A DNA stretch of 64,000 nt from Botryotinia globosa. Lineage: Eukaryota; Ascomycota; Leotiomycetes; Helotiales; Sclerotiniaceae. Location: NCBI GenBank assembly GCA_014898425.1, contig RCSZ01000017.1:1014990-1078989 (forward strand), written 5' to 3'. Under the pieces are notes generated by a model that was not told the origin of the DNA, did not search any database, and worked only from the letters and a program-made list of their open reading frames with translations. The translations under genes were made by a program, and so were the position numbers. Shown here piece after piece: positions 1-10,726 of the stretch; the first letter of the stretch is position 1; each line of letters begins with the position of its first letter.

Positions 1-1288
1 GTAATTGGGTAGCAAATGCAATGAGTTGGCGAATCCATTCTGCGCCTGCTAATTGTTGTCCTTCTTCAGCTAAATGGTACAATGCAGAAATTTCACGAGG
101 TACATCACAAACAAAATCATTTATTTCATTTGCCCATTTTCTCCAGGTGCTTTCTTCGACGGATAAAGCGACTGGTCGATTACAAACTAGGTCAATCAAT
201 TCTTTGACCCAAGTTACACCTGGGAATTGTTGGAGTGGGCTCTCTGGCCCCGGGTCTACATCTGGTAGTGCACCCCCAGGTCGATACAAATTTGCTGCAG
301 CTAGATGGAAGAGACCTTCTACTGCTTGGGGCTTGGCTTGAATGTGATTCCATAGCCTCTCCGACCATTGTCTCCAGACAGCATCTCCGAGGATCTGCGG
401 TCCTGATGAGTGTACCGATTCTTGGTCGCCTACATCAGACATTTCTACATCAGACGATTTCTGAGCCTCTGCAGCAGCCAACAAATCCTCCAGGGTTCTT
501 ATTGTTAGCGATAATTCCGCGGCGCGATTCTCTAACGTCGTGCGGTCTTCTTCCCACGCAATCTTCTCTTCTTGTAGTCGTGAAACTTCTCGCTTTGACG
601 CCTCCATGCGGTAAGAATCCTCAATCTCCCTTACTCCCCGTAATTGTTCAATTTCCTTGTTGGCTTCCTGCAAAGCAACCGAATTATCTTGTAGATTTGA
701 CCACTCTTCATTTTGCTTCCTTAATCTTTCAACGTCGTCCATTGAAGCATTCCAATTAAGTTTTAGCTCTTCGGCCCATACTCCCAGCCTACGCGCCTCG
801 TGATCAAACTCATCCCTCTCTTTCTTTGCATGCGCCAATTGTCTGACAAGTTCCACAACATCGGGAGGTTGAGGATCATTTGCCAGTTCGAGCGCAACGT
901 GTGCACTTTCTAATCGGTCCCTGTATCCATTCTTTCCAAATGTTTTTTCATACAACTCATCGTATTGATGCTGTAGCTCAGTTTTCTCTCGCTGCGCTCT
1001 GTGGATTTCATGAGACTGCGCAGCTTCGGCTTCGGCGGCAGCGCTTTCGAGAGATATCACTCGCTCAAGATATTTATTTTTTTGTATAACAAATATCTCA
1101 GCTATATTTGTGCCATTCACATCGAAGCGAGGCAGTGATTGTTCCTCAAGCTCACTGACATATTGTCTTAGGTCATCCCTCTCTTGAACAACTGTCTTGT
1201 ACGATTGGCCGACTTCTTCACGGGTTTCATCATGATCTGATTGTTCGGAATGTCTTCTTTCAAATCTTGTGGTGTTTCCTGGCTCCAT
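1..1288 (-). CDS. Coiled-coil protein of unknown function, C-terminus off the left edge
   Basis: An uninterrupted minus-strand frame runs from an ATG at 1286-1288 to the left edge (429 codons), so the 3' part is missing. The first 270 residues are rich in E, Q, K, R and L with heptad-like spacing and almost no G or P, which predicts a long coiled coil. After an acidic linker (EMSDVGDQESVHSS) come two Trp-rich segments of similar look, one near WRQWSERLWNHI and one near WRKWANEINDFV, perhaps a degenerate internal repeat. No signal peptide or membrane segment is visible and I recognise no family. The frame is the only long one on this strand and several plus-strand frames here are its shadows. 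The reading frame is secure; the function is unknown. Confidence 0.75.
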   Translation of the reverse strand, partial: MEPGNTTRFERRHSEQSDHDETREEVGQSYKTVVQERDDLRQYVSELEEQSLPRFDVNGTNIAEIFVIQKNKYLERVISLESAAAEAEAAQSHEIHRAQREKTELQHQYDELYEKTFGKNGYRDRLESAHVALELANDPQPPDVVELVRQLAHAKKERDEFDHEARRLGVWAEELKLNWNASMDDVERLRKQNEEWSNLQDNSVALQEANKEIEQLRGVREIEDSYRMEASKREVSRLQEEKIAWEEDRTTLENRAAELSLTIRTLEDLLAAAEAQKSSDVEMSDVGDQESVHSSGPQILGDAVWRQWSERLWNHIQAKPQAVEGLFHLAAANLYRPGGALPDVDPGPESPLQQFPGVTWVKELIDLVCNRPVALSVEESTWRKWANEINDFVCDVPREISALYHLAEEGQQLAGAEWIRQLIAFATQL

Positions 1289-1954
1289 GATTCCGGCATC
1301 GCAATTGTATAAATGTTGAAAAGAAATCAAATACCTCGAAGTTGTAGATTTCACTATTGGAGAACAAAGAAGTGGTTGAGTTTGAAAATATACACTAGTC
1401 GCCAATTGTTGCCGTCTTATTGCGCCCGAACAAAGAGGGAAAGAAACACAAAGTTACCACTTTTGCACGTTTTTGGCATAGGGTCATTGTACTGATGCAC
1501 AGTGGCATCCAAATGAGAGAAATAATCACCTAGCAGCAGCAGTTCTGGGAGAAGAATGCCCATCGTTGGTGTATCAGCACGATAGAACTATGGACTAGTT
1601 CAATATTCTTGTTCATATGGATGATACCTTTTTCTTGTGCTGGGACGATCTTCTGCAGGTCATCATCTATACTCTAACCCTATACCTTTTCGATCCTTTA
1701 TGATATAAATTTCCGAAAAGAATCCCCGAATCCAAAATCACAATCCCATGTCTCTCTAGTTTTGAATTGTGATTTTACAGTGCCATAGATGTCCATAATT
1801 CAGCGTAAATCATGGTCTCGATTAACCTGGGCGTTTTTGAAATACTATTAAATACTAGCGCTCGATGGGCAACGTTAATTCTGACAGAATTCAAGATTGG
1901 CGGATCTCATCGTGGGGGGTTGTCAATTCATTACTTTAATGTTGGAACGAGATT
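1289..1954. other. Intergenic, 666 bp
   Basis: This lies upstream of the coiled-coil gene and downstream of the next minus-strand gene. I see no ORF with coding character, no RNA gene and no repeat. It should hold the promoter of the coiled-coil gene. Confidence 0.5.
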
Positions 1955-3352
1955 TCATTCCTGTGGTCTTTTTTCAGGCGCCGTCTTGTAAAACTTACTT
2001 GACTTGCTGGCCTTGAAGAATGCGGTATCAATATGTGTCATCAAGCGATTCCACAAAGTTTTGGTTTCTGAGTGCTCATTGGCGCCATGAGATAATTTAT
2101 CCGACTTTACACCCATCAAGGGAAATTCCGGGGATTGAGTGACGGTTGTACGAACTTTGCTATAACTGAAAATTGTATGCACTAAAACACACCGCGTGAT
2201 CATACCAAGGTCAATCCCATCCGGATGTGCTATGTTGATTGAATCCACAACTTCTCGTGCTTGAGTTCGACTGAGACCTCGAGCGAGTACGGCTCTCGCT
2301 TCCCAAACAGCGTCAGGGGCAAAGTTATAATGCGGAAGATCGTCCTCTAATACCTGACGGAAAGTTTGACGGATGGCTAAGATTTCCGGGATGTCGTCTA
2401 TTTGCCAGTAAACTTCCCAGTAGCGCCCCAAGCGTGTCATGGCAGGCTTCACTCGTCCCATGTTGAAAGGAGACCTCCAAAATTGTAGAAATCGCATGAA
2501 GACTTGGTATTGCCTCCAATTTTGCACTGGCAGACCCTTTATAACTGCAACGTTCGCTCGACCATTGTTCATGGTTGGAGTATATTGAGAGAATTTAGCC
2601 ACCGTTCTGTCCAACTCTTGTGTGACCTTTTCATCTAGATGTAGACAGATGGTGATAGTTTGATCGATTCTGCGTGGCATCTCTATATCTTGACTGGCCG
2701 CCGTGCCGGTTTTGGTTGTCTCGTGTCCTTGGTAGCCGCTGGCCTTTTCAGCAGCCGGTTTCTGAAGTTCCCCGATAGAATCTTTATTGCTTGGCAGACT
2801 GTTTTCGAAAGCCTGGACTTGTTCCTTGCCTATGGCGTTAACTTCGGACACAATCTGTGAGGAAGTGGAATTAGGTTTTGTTTCCAATGTAGTAATCGGT
2901 TGCATCGCGGCATTATAGGGTGAAGGTTCTTTGAATGCCGTATATCCATCACCCTCAAGTCGATTTAAGAAATTCGTGAACTTTTCATGGTGTGCGTCGG
3001 GCTCCTGCTGTATGCCCCCGCTAGTATCCTCCATCCTCTTCTCAGTTACTATATCGGAACTCGAATCCTTGCCTACTCGGTAGATTTCCATGTTCGTATC
3101 GGCTTCCGCAGTCTTCTGAGGATGCGACGCATGAGCGGAACCAGAGTTGTTCAGACTCTGAGCATGGTTTTTGATTCTAGTTGGCTCAGCTCTTCTTGGC
3201 GATTCATCGCTGGACATTGCTTTGCAAGTCTGCGAGAACTTTCTGGTAATGCCCCGAAGTAAGAGAATTGACACCTTGTTAGGACGAAAGTGTCTGGCAG
3301 ACAGGGCAGATGGCACGACACATCTCGGCATATAAGCTGCGCGTAGCCACAT
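1955..3352 (-). CDS. Unknown protein with a probable mitochondrial presequence
   Basis: A single-exon frame of 465 codons. The frame stays open further upstream to 3457, but only from a GTG; the first ATG is at 3350-3352. From that ATG the first 45 residues are rich in R, S, A and L with no acidic residue (MWLRAAYMPRCVVPS, then RGITRKFSQT), a typical mitochondrial targeting pattern. A Met at 3215-3217 (MSSDESPRR) is an alternative start. Residues about 45-230 are low-complexity and hydrophilic. The C-terminal 230 residues look folded, with conserved-looking Trp/Tyr positions around RYWEVYWQIDD and the phrase DSINIAHPDGIDLG. I do not recognise the family. Location in mitochondria is inference from the N-terminus only. 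Confidence 0.65.
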   Translation of the reverse strand: MWLRAAYMPRCVVPSALSARHFRPNKVSILLLRGITRKFSQTCKAMSSDESPRRAEPTRIKNHAQSLNNSGSAHASHPQKTAEADTNMEIYRVGKDSSSDIVTEKRMEDTSGGIQQEPDAHHEKFTNFLNRLEGDGYTAFKEPSPYNAAMQPITTLETKPNSTSSQIVSEVNAIGKEQVQAFENSLPSNKDSIGELQKPAAEKASGYQGHETTKTGTAASQDIEMPRRIDQTITICLHLDEKVTQELDRTVAKFSQYTPTMNNGRANVAVIKGLPVQNWRQYQVFMRFLQFWRSPFNMGRVKPAMTRLGRYWEVYWQIDDIPEILAIRQTFRQVLEDDLPHYNFAPDAVWEARAVLARGLSRTQAREVVDSINIAHPDGIDLGMITRCVLVHTIFSYSKVRTTVTQSPEFPLMGVKSDKLSHGANEHSETKTLWNRLMTHIDTAFFKASKSSKFYKTAPEKRPQE

Positions 3353-3921
3353 GTTCAACAAGTAAGAAGGGAGAAATCCAACCAAGTTCTTCGCCGCAGA
3401 TTCGAGAACGAGTCCAAAGACTTTATGTGAGCTTAATGGGTAAATCAAAGCTTTCACCTGATGATCTGATGCTACAAAAGAAAAGATTGACTATACAAAA
3501 GTTATGATATGAACGTATTGACTGACGTTTGTTGAATATATCGTACACCCTACGATATTCAAAATACGTTGAACATGTTATTGTTTGGGTCTGTACTAGA
3601 TCTGATAGTCAATTGATTATTTTTGCCAGAAGCTCTCAGCCACAGATACGTCAGATGACAACAACCAATGAGATCAATTGTACGATCGGCAGCCACAACG
3701 AATATTCGCACCTTAGGCATAAAGATACCCATTGCACGAGACCGCGTGGTATGTACTTTTTCAGACCATTCAATCAAAACGGAATCACAGTATGGCACAA
3801 AATTCGTCAAAAATATTCTTAATTCTTATATCACGCCGCCCGTACCACACTTTCCTTCCCCAACCAAGGACAATGAATTTCTGTTCCCCATTGTTCAGAT
3901 TGCAATTGGAAGTTTCGACTT
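3353..3921. other. Intergenic, 569 bp
   Basis: Several overlapping plus-strand ORFs of 60-115 codons lie here, but none has a recognisable motif or good coding look. This is the 5' flank of the unknown mitochondrial-type gene and the 3' flank of the carboxypeptidase. Confidence 0.45.
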
Positions 3922-5455
3922 TCATGTCATGTTGATCAACAAAGATCTTACTCCAGCATATGCCTCAATAACACTGGGTGTGATTTGGGTAGCGGGTAGA
4001 ACGAAACCATAAGTTCCAGTATCCCTCAGTTCAGTGGTGAAAGAGAAATCAGCACCAACGGTTGCATCATGATAATCCACGCTGTTTCCAGTGGCTGCGT
4101 AAATGGTGGAACAGATAGGACCATATGTGAAAACGGTTCCATAAACTGCTTTCACGGCAGCAACATAACCTGCTGCAAGAGATTGGTGCTTGGCATTATT
4201 CTCTGGTAATGCAGTACAAGAGTATCCGTATGCTGTAAATTTAAAGTTAGAACCTTTGTACAATGTTCTTTTAGGTTGCTTTGACTTACGGGACAGCATG
4301 AGTTGAGAGTACGAGTGGAAATCAATGAAAAGTTTTAAACCTTGTGCTGCCTTGATCTTGTTTGAGTATGCAGCAAGTGCTTTAGTTTCTTGGGCATCAG
4401 CTGCAGCAACTCCTATATTATATTTAGCACATTTTTGTCAGGTAACCTGGGGCCAATTGACAGTACATACCCCTATAATCTTCAGCGCAAGGGTTCGTGG
4501 AAGCTCCACCAGCAGTTGACCACTTGTACTCCCAATTTCGATTGATATCTCTACCATAACAAGTTGAAGAGGATGGTGGTGTCTGACGATTCTTACGCCA
4601 CAACCGGTTTGTACTTTGTGTGTATAAGAAGCCTAAGGTTGAAATTAGCTATGCCGGAAAAGCAACTCCATTCAACTTACCATCAGGATTTACAACTGGG
4701 AAAATGTAATAGTCATATTTGTCAACAAATCCCTTGATCTCCGTGTTGCTGGCATAATTTGAGAGAAGGTTGTACGCCATGTATTCAACAGTCTATAAAT
4801 ATTAGTGCTGCCACATTGTTGAGATTTTGACTATTGACTTACCAAAGTTGTGATCCACTCTCTAGCATGCACAGTACCATGGAAAAGCACGGCTGGCTTA
4901 ACTCCCTTGCCGGAACTACCATAAATATGAATACCAGTAATTGGATTGCCTTGAATGGAAGTTCCAGCAGTCACAATCTCAGCATTTGATGGGTGTGCAG
5001 TGACGAGATCTTTAAGGAACTGTATGTGGTCCGCATATGCATGGTATGCTGTGAACCACGTAGCATTTGGTGCAAGGGCTAGTATCTGTTAATTACAGCT
5101 CTAGACAACAGAAATGGCACTTACCAGCCTTTATGGAATATGTATCAGCGTGTTCCTCTTCCGCAATAGATTCTCCAAGGTTGTTGTGCATGACCTGTTT
5201 TGAGAAATCTTCAGTAATTCTCAAGAAGTTGTCGATCTGCTCGGGTGGTACAACCACATCAGCGGTCCCAAGTTTGGCAGATTTTTTCCATGTTTGAAGG
5301 TTTAACGAAGAAACGATGTCATCGATTTTCTCGATATTGTTCTTTTGAGCTTTGAGGCGGAAAACTTTGTAGCCATCATAGTTGACCTTTTCTGCAATAG
5401 CTACACCTGCTGCAGCTGCTGCAGTAGCAAGAGTGAATATTTGGGAAAGCTTCAT
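3922..5455 (-). CDS. Secreted zinc carboxypeptidase, M14A (carboxypeptidase A/B type)
   Basis: Six exons by my splice model: 5455-5125, 5078-4843, 4792-4681, 4632-4471, 4412-4290, 4232-3922, giving 424 residues with all phases consistent. Residues 1-21 form a signal peptide ([21 protein letters not shown]). A propeptide of about 90 residues follows ([12 protein letters not shown]...), as in M14A zymogens. The catalytic domain shows the zinc ligands His181 and Glu184 in HAREW, the substrate-site region NPDGF...RLWRKNR, DINRNW, a third zinc His in FIDFHSYSQ, the SPYGY loop, and the general base Glu in FTTELRDTG near the C-terminus. It should remove C-terminal residues from peptides outside the cell. 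The start at 5455 is preferred over an ATG 24 bp upstream because it begins the signal peptide directly. Five introns of 46-58 bp have GTAAGT or GTATGT donors. Confidence 0.92.
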
Positions 5456-7079
5456 CTTTGCTGAAGTTGATGAATACAATTAGCTAGGTACCAGGAGAGG
5501 GAGAATGCTGTTTGATATAGATTTCTGTATTGGCAAATAGCGGTTACCAACGGAAACTTTTTTGGAGGAGTTCCTGAACAAGAAGCTCATAACTTCGTCA
5601 ACAGCACTCATCAAAGTTACACATTAAACAAATCATAAGATCAGACTGAAGAAAAATCTGTAGTGACCGGCCTCGGTAGATCCAAATAGGAAGCTGCGAT
5701 ACTTTGCCGAGCATGTTATCTCTCGTGCCAAGGAGGCCAAGACGTCAAAATAAGGTTAAATTGACAATGCCTTCCGCATTGTGCGGGGAATCTGCATCTA
5801 GGTTCAAATTCACCTTTTTATTCTAGAATCCCGTTATCAAACCTTTCAAGATATTTATGACTTCGCATTGTAGCTTGGCTGACTGAAATACAATTGAAGT
5901 TCAGCCAGTGCAGGGGTGTTGAGGCGCCCACGAAGGTCGTGTTGAAGTATTTGAGATTTGCCTGAATTCATCAAGCTATGAAATTGCGTTATTATTGGGT
6001 TTCAATACTGATTGGTATCTTAGCTTCTAAGCAGACAACGCTTTCTTCAATAGCGTTGATAGCGCGACATGTAATGCATCCGCCTTCCAAATCAAGCATC
6101 TTCTAAGCACTGCTTTTACATACCAGATTGCTCGATCTCCAAAGGCATTGCATCCACTTCTACGACCCAATTGAGGCAAAGAATCAACGAGGAAGGTGAT
6201 AGCGTTTATGAACTTCAATTCTTGACATCCAACATCTGGCTCATCTCTTGGACCAACATAATTGTACCTGGTCCCATGTCCATCTATTTTCCAATACCAG
6301 CAGTGGGTGTACAGACTCACGGGATAGTACAAAAATAAACTTGTAAATATCTTTTGATATATCGAACCATTTATTTTAGGAATTATTATAGTTTTTGAAT
6401 AGAAATAAAACAATCAAAATACGAATTCTGATATCAAACAATTGAAGAATAAATTTATAAAAAATATTGAAAATTGAGAAGTGTCCCGTCAATTCAGCAC
6501 CCACTGGTGTACCACATTCCAACACAACCAGCCACGTAAAAGCTGGTCTGTAACTGTGAGCTGAATGTCCCATTAAGGAAAACTCTATAACTTTAATCAT
6601 CAAGATGAAAATTAAGGCTTGTGGGGCAGTACAATCTCAATTGTACGAACAGCTCAAGCATCGAAGAAATAATTTTCGCATGGCGTCAAATTGGCGGCAG
6701 TGCTCCGACCGCCATGGAAAAGCACAAATTATCACTGTTGTTTGTCAGACAAAAAACTTATGTCCAATATGGTGCCTATGAAAAAGTCTGCGTCGCCTAT
6801 GAGGGGGTTCACATGGTATTTGGTTGATCATTCGATGACACGTCTAATGTTGCAATCTCAAGCTTCATGCTCATGTGCTCAAATCAAAAGTACCTTGAAT
6901 TGAGATGACACCGCAAACATTCAAATGAGATAAGCCCAGAGTTTGTGTAAGATGGAATAAATGTGGATGTTTGCCTTGATGGCTAAACCACAAAATAACG
7001 AGATTTCCACCTATTCAAAGTACGTGAATTGTGATGAAGAGGCGGGAGCGCTGTTAGGTAACCTTCTAACCCTACGAAT
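5456..7079. other. Intergenic, 1.6 kb, with an AT-rich stretch
   Basis: No gene is secure here. An AT-rich stretch lies at about 6340-6480. On its minus-strand side is a short frame with some coding look, listed separately. The small plus-strand ORFs near 6620-6900 show no coding character. Confidence 0.45.
6027..6300 (-). pseudogene. Possible gene remnant, unrecognised
   Basis: The minus frame ending at 6027 reads with coding-like composition for about 90 residues (CWYWKIDGHGTRYNY, then GCQELKFINAITFLVDSLPQ). Upstream it dissolves into AT-rich DNA without a convincing start or splice donor. Another open stretch lies further upstream at 6603-6480 (SYRPAFTWLVVLECGTPVGAEL). The two may be exons of one gene cut by AT-rich sequence, but I could not find a junction. 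I do not recognise the family, and chance is possible. Confidence 0.2.
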
Positions 7080-8156
7080 CTAAGTACTCATATATCCATC
7101 TTTCAACTCACTAGGCCACTCCCTGAATGCCGCCTCCATCGATAACGCTATATGTCTTGACGCTGTAGCTCTAGGCTTTGGCGTGTTTGGAGGTAATACG
7201 AATATATACCTCACCATGAATTTGTCGGAATCGGCCTGTAAATGAGTAACGATTGTAGGAACCGGCGGGTCGGCCACTTCCAGACCTAGTAATATACCGT
7301 AGTCATACAATGGATGACGAACCGCGCTGAGTGCATCTCGAGCACCCTGTTTGAAAGCATATCGCCACGAGACGCCCGGTTTTCCAGCAGTCCAGATTTT
7401 TTCGGTCTGGAAACCGTTTTGAAGGATGGAGTGAAGTGTATTGATTGCAGTGCCGTGCCATCGTACTGACGTCTGCCCGTTGTTTCGAATGACAGCTGCG
7501 TTAAATCGATCTCGGATTCGTGCTGGTGGATTGAGGACGGCAAATTGCCATATATCGTTTGAAAAGCCAGAAACTTCCAAGAAGTCAGGTGGAGGGAAGT
7601 AGTTCTGCCCGAAAGTCATCTGCATCCACTTCACCAATCGAAAAACTGGCTCAGGATGATTTTGCTGAAGATATGATATCAAAGCTTCAGATGTTAACTT
7701 CTTGGATTCGGGAATGCCTCGAAGGAAAGGTTGTAATTCCTGAACATCAGAAGCAGAACAATCCTCGGATAGTTTGAGAAGCCGACGTTTATGATCAATT
7801 TGATGATAAAATGACATGAGGAGCAGATAGAGCCCACGATGATTGCCCTCGAATATTTTGACCATGGCCTTACCCCATCTTATGACAAGCTCTGATTCTT
7901 CCCCATGATCTGACATATCCGAATCTTCTGTCCCAATTTCCTCTGCTAGATGAAAGGGAATAGCGAGGGCTTGGAGACGATTACGAATTGTACCGGTGTT
8001 TTCGTGTTTTATATGAGGAGGATTTGGATCTCCGAAGTGCTCGTTTCTACACATGATGGATTCTTTGGGACTCCTGGCGGCTGACTTAAGAAAGCGATGA
8101 AATGTATGGGACGCATACAGATGAAGACAATGGTAACCAGGATGTGTAGCGGACAT
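7080..8156 (-). CDS. PARP-like ADP-ribosyltransferase domain protein
   Basis: One exon, 358 residues, ATG at 8154-8156. The C-terminal third carries the PARP catalytic pattern: VRWHGTAINTLHSILQNGF (residues 231-249) matches the H-G-[ST]...HSIL.NG signature holding the NAD-binding His, here His234. GVSWRYAFKQGARDAL (261-276) sits where PARPs have the G.G.Y.A segment with the NAD-stacking Tyr, here Tyr266. DKFMVRYIFVLPP (311-323) resembles the terminal beta strand of PARP16-type enzymes. No PARP-type catalytic Glu is evident, which suggests mono-ADP-ribosylation or loss of activity. The N-terminal 200 residues are alpha-helical with an acidic patch and are unrecognised. No signal peptide or membrane segment is seen. 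The family call rests on motif recognition, not a search. Confidence 0.6.
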   Translation of the reverse strand: MSATHPGYHCLHLYASHTFHRFLKSAARSPKESIMCRNEHFGDPNPPHIKHENTGTIRNRLQALAIPFHLAEEIGTEDSDMSDHGEESELVIRWGKAMVKIFEGNHRGLYLLLMSFYHQIDHKRRLLKLSEDCSASDVQELQPFLRGIPESKKLTSEALISYLQQNHPEPVFRLVKWMQMTFGQNYFPPPDFLEVSGFSNDIWQFAVLNPPARIRDRFNAAVIRNNGQTSVRWHGTAINTLHSILQNGFQTEKIWTAGKPGVSWRYAFKQGARDALSAVRHPLYDYGILLGLEVADPPVPTIVTHLQADSDKFMVRYIFVLPPNTPKPRATASRHIALSMEAAFREWPSELKDGYMST

Positions 8157-8783
8157 TGCGAGGAATGATTATTGAAGAGAGTGCAATGATTTATAACGGA
8201 GAACCATGTTGTCTTTAGGGTTTCGGCAGGTAGAAACATCTGACTGAAACCACTCATACCTAGCCATCTATCCATCTATCAAAAAGACCGCCTGAGAAAT
8301 GATATGGCCATTCTAGAATCTTCCCATATTCGATGTTCATCCAAGTTTGAAGTTCCTTGTGAAAGATTTTGTCACCTTTGAGTTCCCGCATAGCAAGTAC
8401 GCCATAGGAAAGCATTCGAGCTGACAGAGCTCGTAAGAATGCGACTAGATAGTCTTGAGTTACTAAAACTCAAAACAATAGTCGTTTTTGAAAGAAGAAG
8501 AATTTTTCCTCGCCAATCCAGAACGAACTATTCTGACAATCAACTGTCAAAATGAAAGATACAATCAAGAACAAGCTAGACTGATACATTGTTCTTTGCC
8601 CCAGAAGAAGAATACTGACTACATTATCACCTCGGGCTATATCAAGATCGAATGTTCCACAAGGCTAATCAGGATTGCACCCAACAGAAGATATATAGTG
8701 GCCCAGCATTGGGCCCTCAAATCTTCGGTCGAGAAGTCAAATCGATAACTACTCCGAGTCTATTTCTGTGATGTACAAACCAT
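8157..8783. other. Intergenic, 627 bp
   Basis: It holds the promoter side of the PARP-like gene and the 3' side of the 2EXR gene. An 86-codon plus-strand ORF at 8488-8748 has no recognisable features and is not called. Confidence 0.45.
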
Positions 8784-9476
8784 CTAAAGTTCTAAAGTTA
8801 CCCATTTTTTCACATCAGATTTATCAAACCACATCCTAATATCTGGTAATCTCCAATCGGTATGTCGACGTGCAAAATCCTCCAGTCGAATTTTCAAACT
8901 TGAAACTTCGTCCTCGTCTATGAAATCTTCATATACTCTCAAGCTCAGTTTTCTTAATCCGGTAAATTGCATGACATCGTCCCAACAAAAATCGCTCGAA
9001 TCCCAGAAATCTAGCTGCACTCTGAACTCCAGATTTCGGACCTTTTCTACATCATTTATACCCTCGAGACGGCCCCCAACCAACATGAATATGCAGTTGG
9101 AACCCGCGTGAGTCAGATTCAAGTTATCTCTCTCAAAATCAACGTATGCTGTTCCTGCTCTGTGGTAAGAGCCAAAAGCTAACTCGTATCTTGTCAATCC
9201 GACCTCTCGTGCCTCGCTATTGACATGAAGTATTGTCGGGATGGCGCTTGTATCATCACCACCAACGGTTAAGCTAGCGCTGTCAACAAACCAACCCCGG
9301 AATGAAAATCGCCCCAAAACCCCTTGATAATTTTTGGATTTGATGTGTAGATCCCGAGGACAGGGTATGCAAAAATGCCATATTTTGAGACGGAGCTCCG
9401 TTGGAAGCTCTGAAAAACGAGAGAACGTAGCGAGCTGTGTCGGAGACGGATCTGACGACTGCGATATGCATTCCAT
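8784..9476 (-). CDS. 2EXR-domain (F-box-like) protein
   Basis: Single exon of 230 residues. The frame extends two codons further upstream to a TTG, but the first ATG is at 9474-9476. FSRFSELPTELRLKIWHFCIP near the N-terminus is the hallmark of the fungal 2EXR family (F.xLPxELRxxIW...xP), followed by PTILHVNSEAREVGL, the usual second conserved block. The rest fits the family's length and pattern. These proteins are abundant in ascomycetes; the N-terminal helix resembles an F-box, but their role is mostly unknown. No targeting signal is seen. It stands alone, with the PARP-like gene 0.6 kb downstream on the same strand. Confidence 0.8.
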   Translation of the reverse strand: MECISQSSDPSPTQLATFSRFSELPTELRLKIWHFCIPCPRDLHIKSKNYQGVLGRFSFRGWFVDSASLTVGGDDTSAIPTILHVNSEAREVGLTRYELAFGSYHRAGTAYVDFERDNLNLTHAGSNCIFMLVGGRLEGINDVEKVRNLEFRVQLDFWDSSDFCWDDVMQFTGLRKLSLRVYEDFIDEDEVSSLKIRLEDFARRHTDWRLPDIRMWFDKSDVKKWVTLEL

Positions 9477-10355
9477 TTGCAAATAGCTTTTATACTTAAG
9501 CGGAACACAAGTAATGAAAATGGAGACAATCTGGACAATATCGATATCGAGATGCGTCGCTTATGGAACAACTGTCACCTGGCGCGAGGACAAATATGAA
9601 AAAAATCTTCGATTGAAAGATATCAAATCTTGAGCAAAGTGCATCAACAACATGGAGAAACCAGACAGACCAGAAAACTTTATATAAATTCCGAATCTTC
9701 AGACGACGCGTGGTAATCTTGGCTAGGCACCCAGCTCTAGGTACCGACCAAACTTAATAATAAGCAGTGCGTTCCTCCGGCGTTGCTCTCTGATGATATA
9801 ACCTTATTAAAGCGGCAGCATAGCGGGGGAGTGCGGGGTCGCATCTGGAAACATAAGTGCACACCTCCTAACGTGTTATTTTATTGATATCTATAATTTC
9901 AGTAGCCCATTTATCTTGATTCAATCATACCTCGTGAAAATCTATGGGGATCGTTTCACATTGCCTAAGGCTCATCAACGACTCACAGAAGAGCACAAAG
10001 CTTTCCAGCTATAATGTTATTTTACGGACCGCCACTCAGACACTGACCATGAATGTGTTAGAGAACCATGATTATCTCTCGAGCCCGATATGATAAACAA
10101 GACTCCCAAAAATCCTACGAGGGTATCTCAAAGTTATAATCTTCAACCCCTTCATCAGTTCGCTTACGCACGATTTGTGAAGAAATTCTTCACCATTTGA
10201 CCCACACCACCCAGTTGCAGATTTTGTATCCACATTGCGAACGCTCTTTCATGAAGCTCTTTGAGAGCAAAAGATGAAGCAGAAAGGCTGTTTGTTCATC
10301 TGTAGAGGTAATGCTGAATAGTACAAAAGAAATTGATTGCACAGCCAAAAAGAAA
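9477..10355. other. Intergenic, 879 bp
   Basis: Nothing gene-like is seen. It runs from the 2EXR promoter to the 3' end of the tRNA-Val gene. An AAAAAG run at 10347-10352 on the plus strand supplies the Pol III T-run terminator of that tRNA. Confidence 0.5.
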
Positions 10356-10447
10356 TGACCAGACTGGGGCACGATCCCAGGACCTTGTCCGCACGTAACA
10401 TGTGTTAAGTGTTAAGGACACGTGATAACCAACTACACCATCCGGCC
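10356..10447 (-). tRNA. tRNA-Val(AAC) with an 18-nt intron
   Basis: On the minus strand the acceptor arms GGCCGGA and TCTGGTC pair over seven positions including two G-U pairs, with discriminator A at 10356. The D arm GTGTAGTTGGTTATCAC is typical. The anticodon stem TGTCC/GGACA closes the loop TTAACA-C with anticodon AAC at 10411-10413. An 18-nt intron (10392-10409) follows position 37, the canonical site. The mature length is 74 nt. The T stem CTGGG/CCCAG is perfect, but the T loop reads ATCGTGC instead of TTCGATC, changing positions 54, 58 and 59. TTTTT follows directly as a Pol III terminator. The loop sequence TTAACAC is repeated at the start of the intron. Confidence 0.88.
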
Positions 10448-10726
10448 GTTTGCGATGTTTGATGGAAGAACGGTTCGGTTTAAATACATACTAATATTTT
10501 GTACAGAGGGGCTGTGGTAGACAAGGTTTTAGCAAGGAGGAAAGTGGGGTCAAAAACCCGCATGGGTACTGTAATAAATAGCATCATTCTCATAATTGGA
10601 TCTCACAGACAAAGCGTTATTCAATATTGGAAAGATTTGATATGTCAAAAGGTCATGAGAAACAATATTACTAGAAATTACAATCTACAATCATACACAA
10701 TTGTAAAGATCTCCATTGCATTCAGC

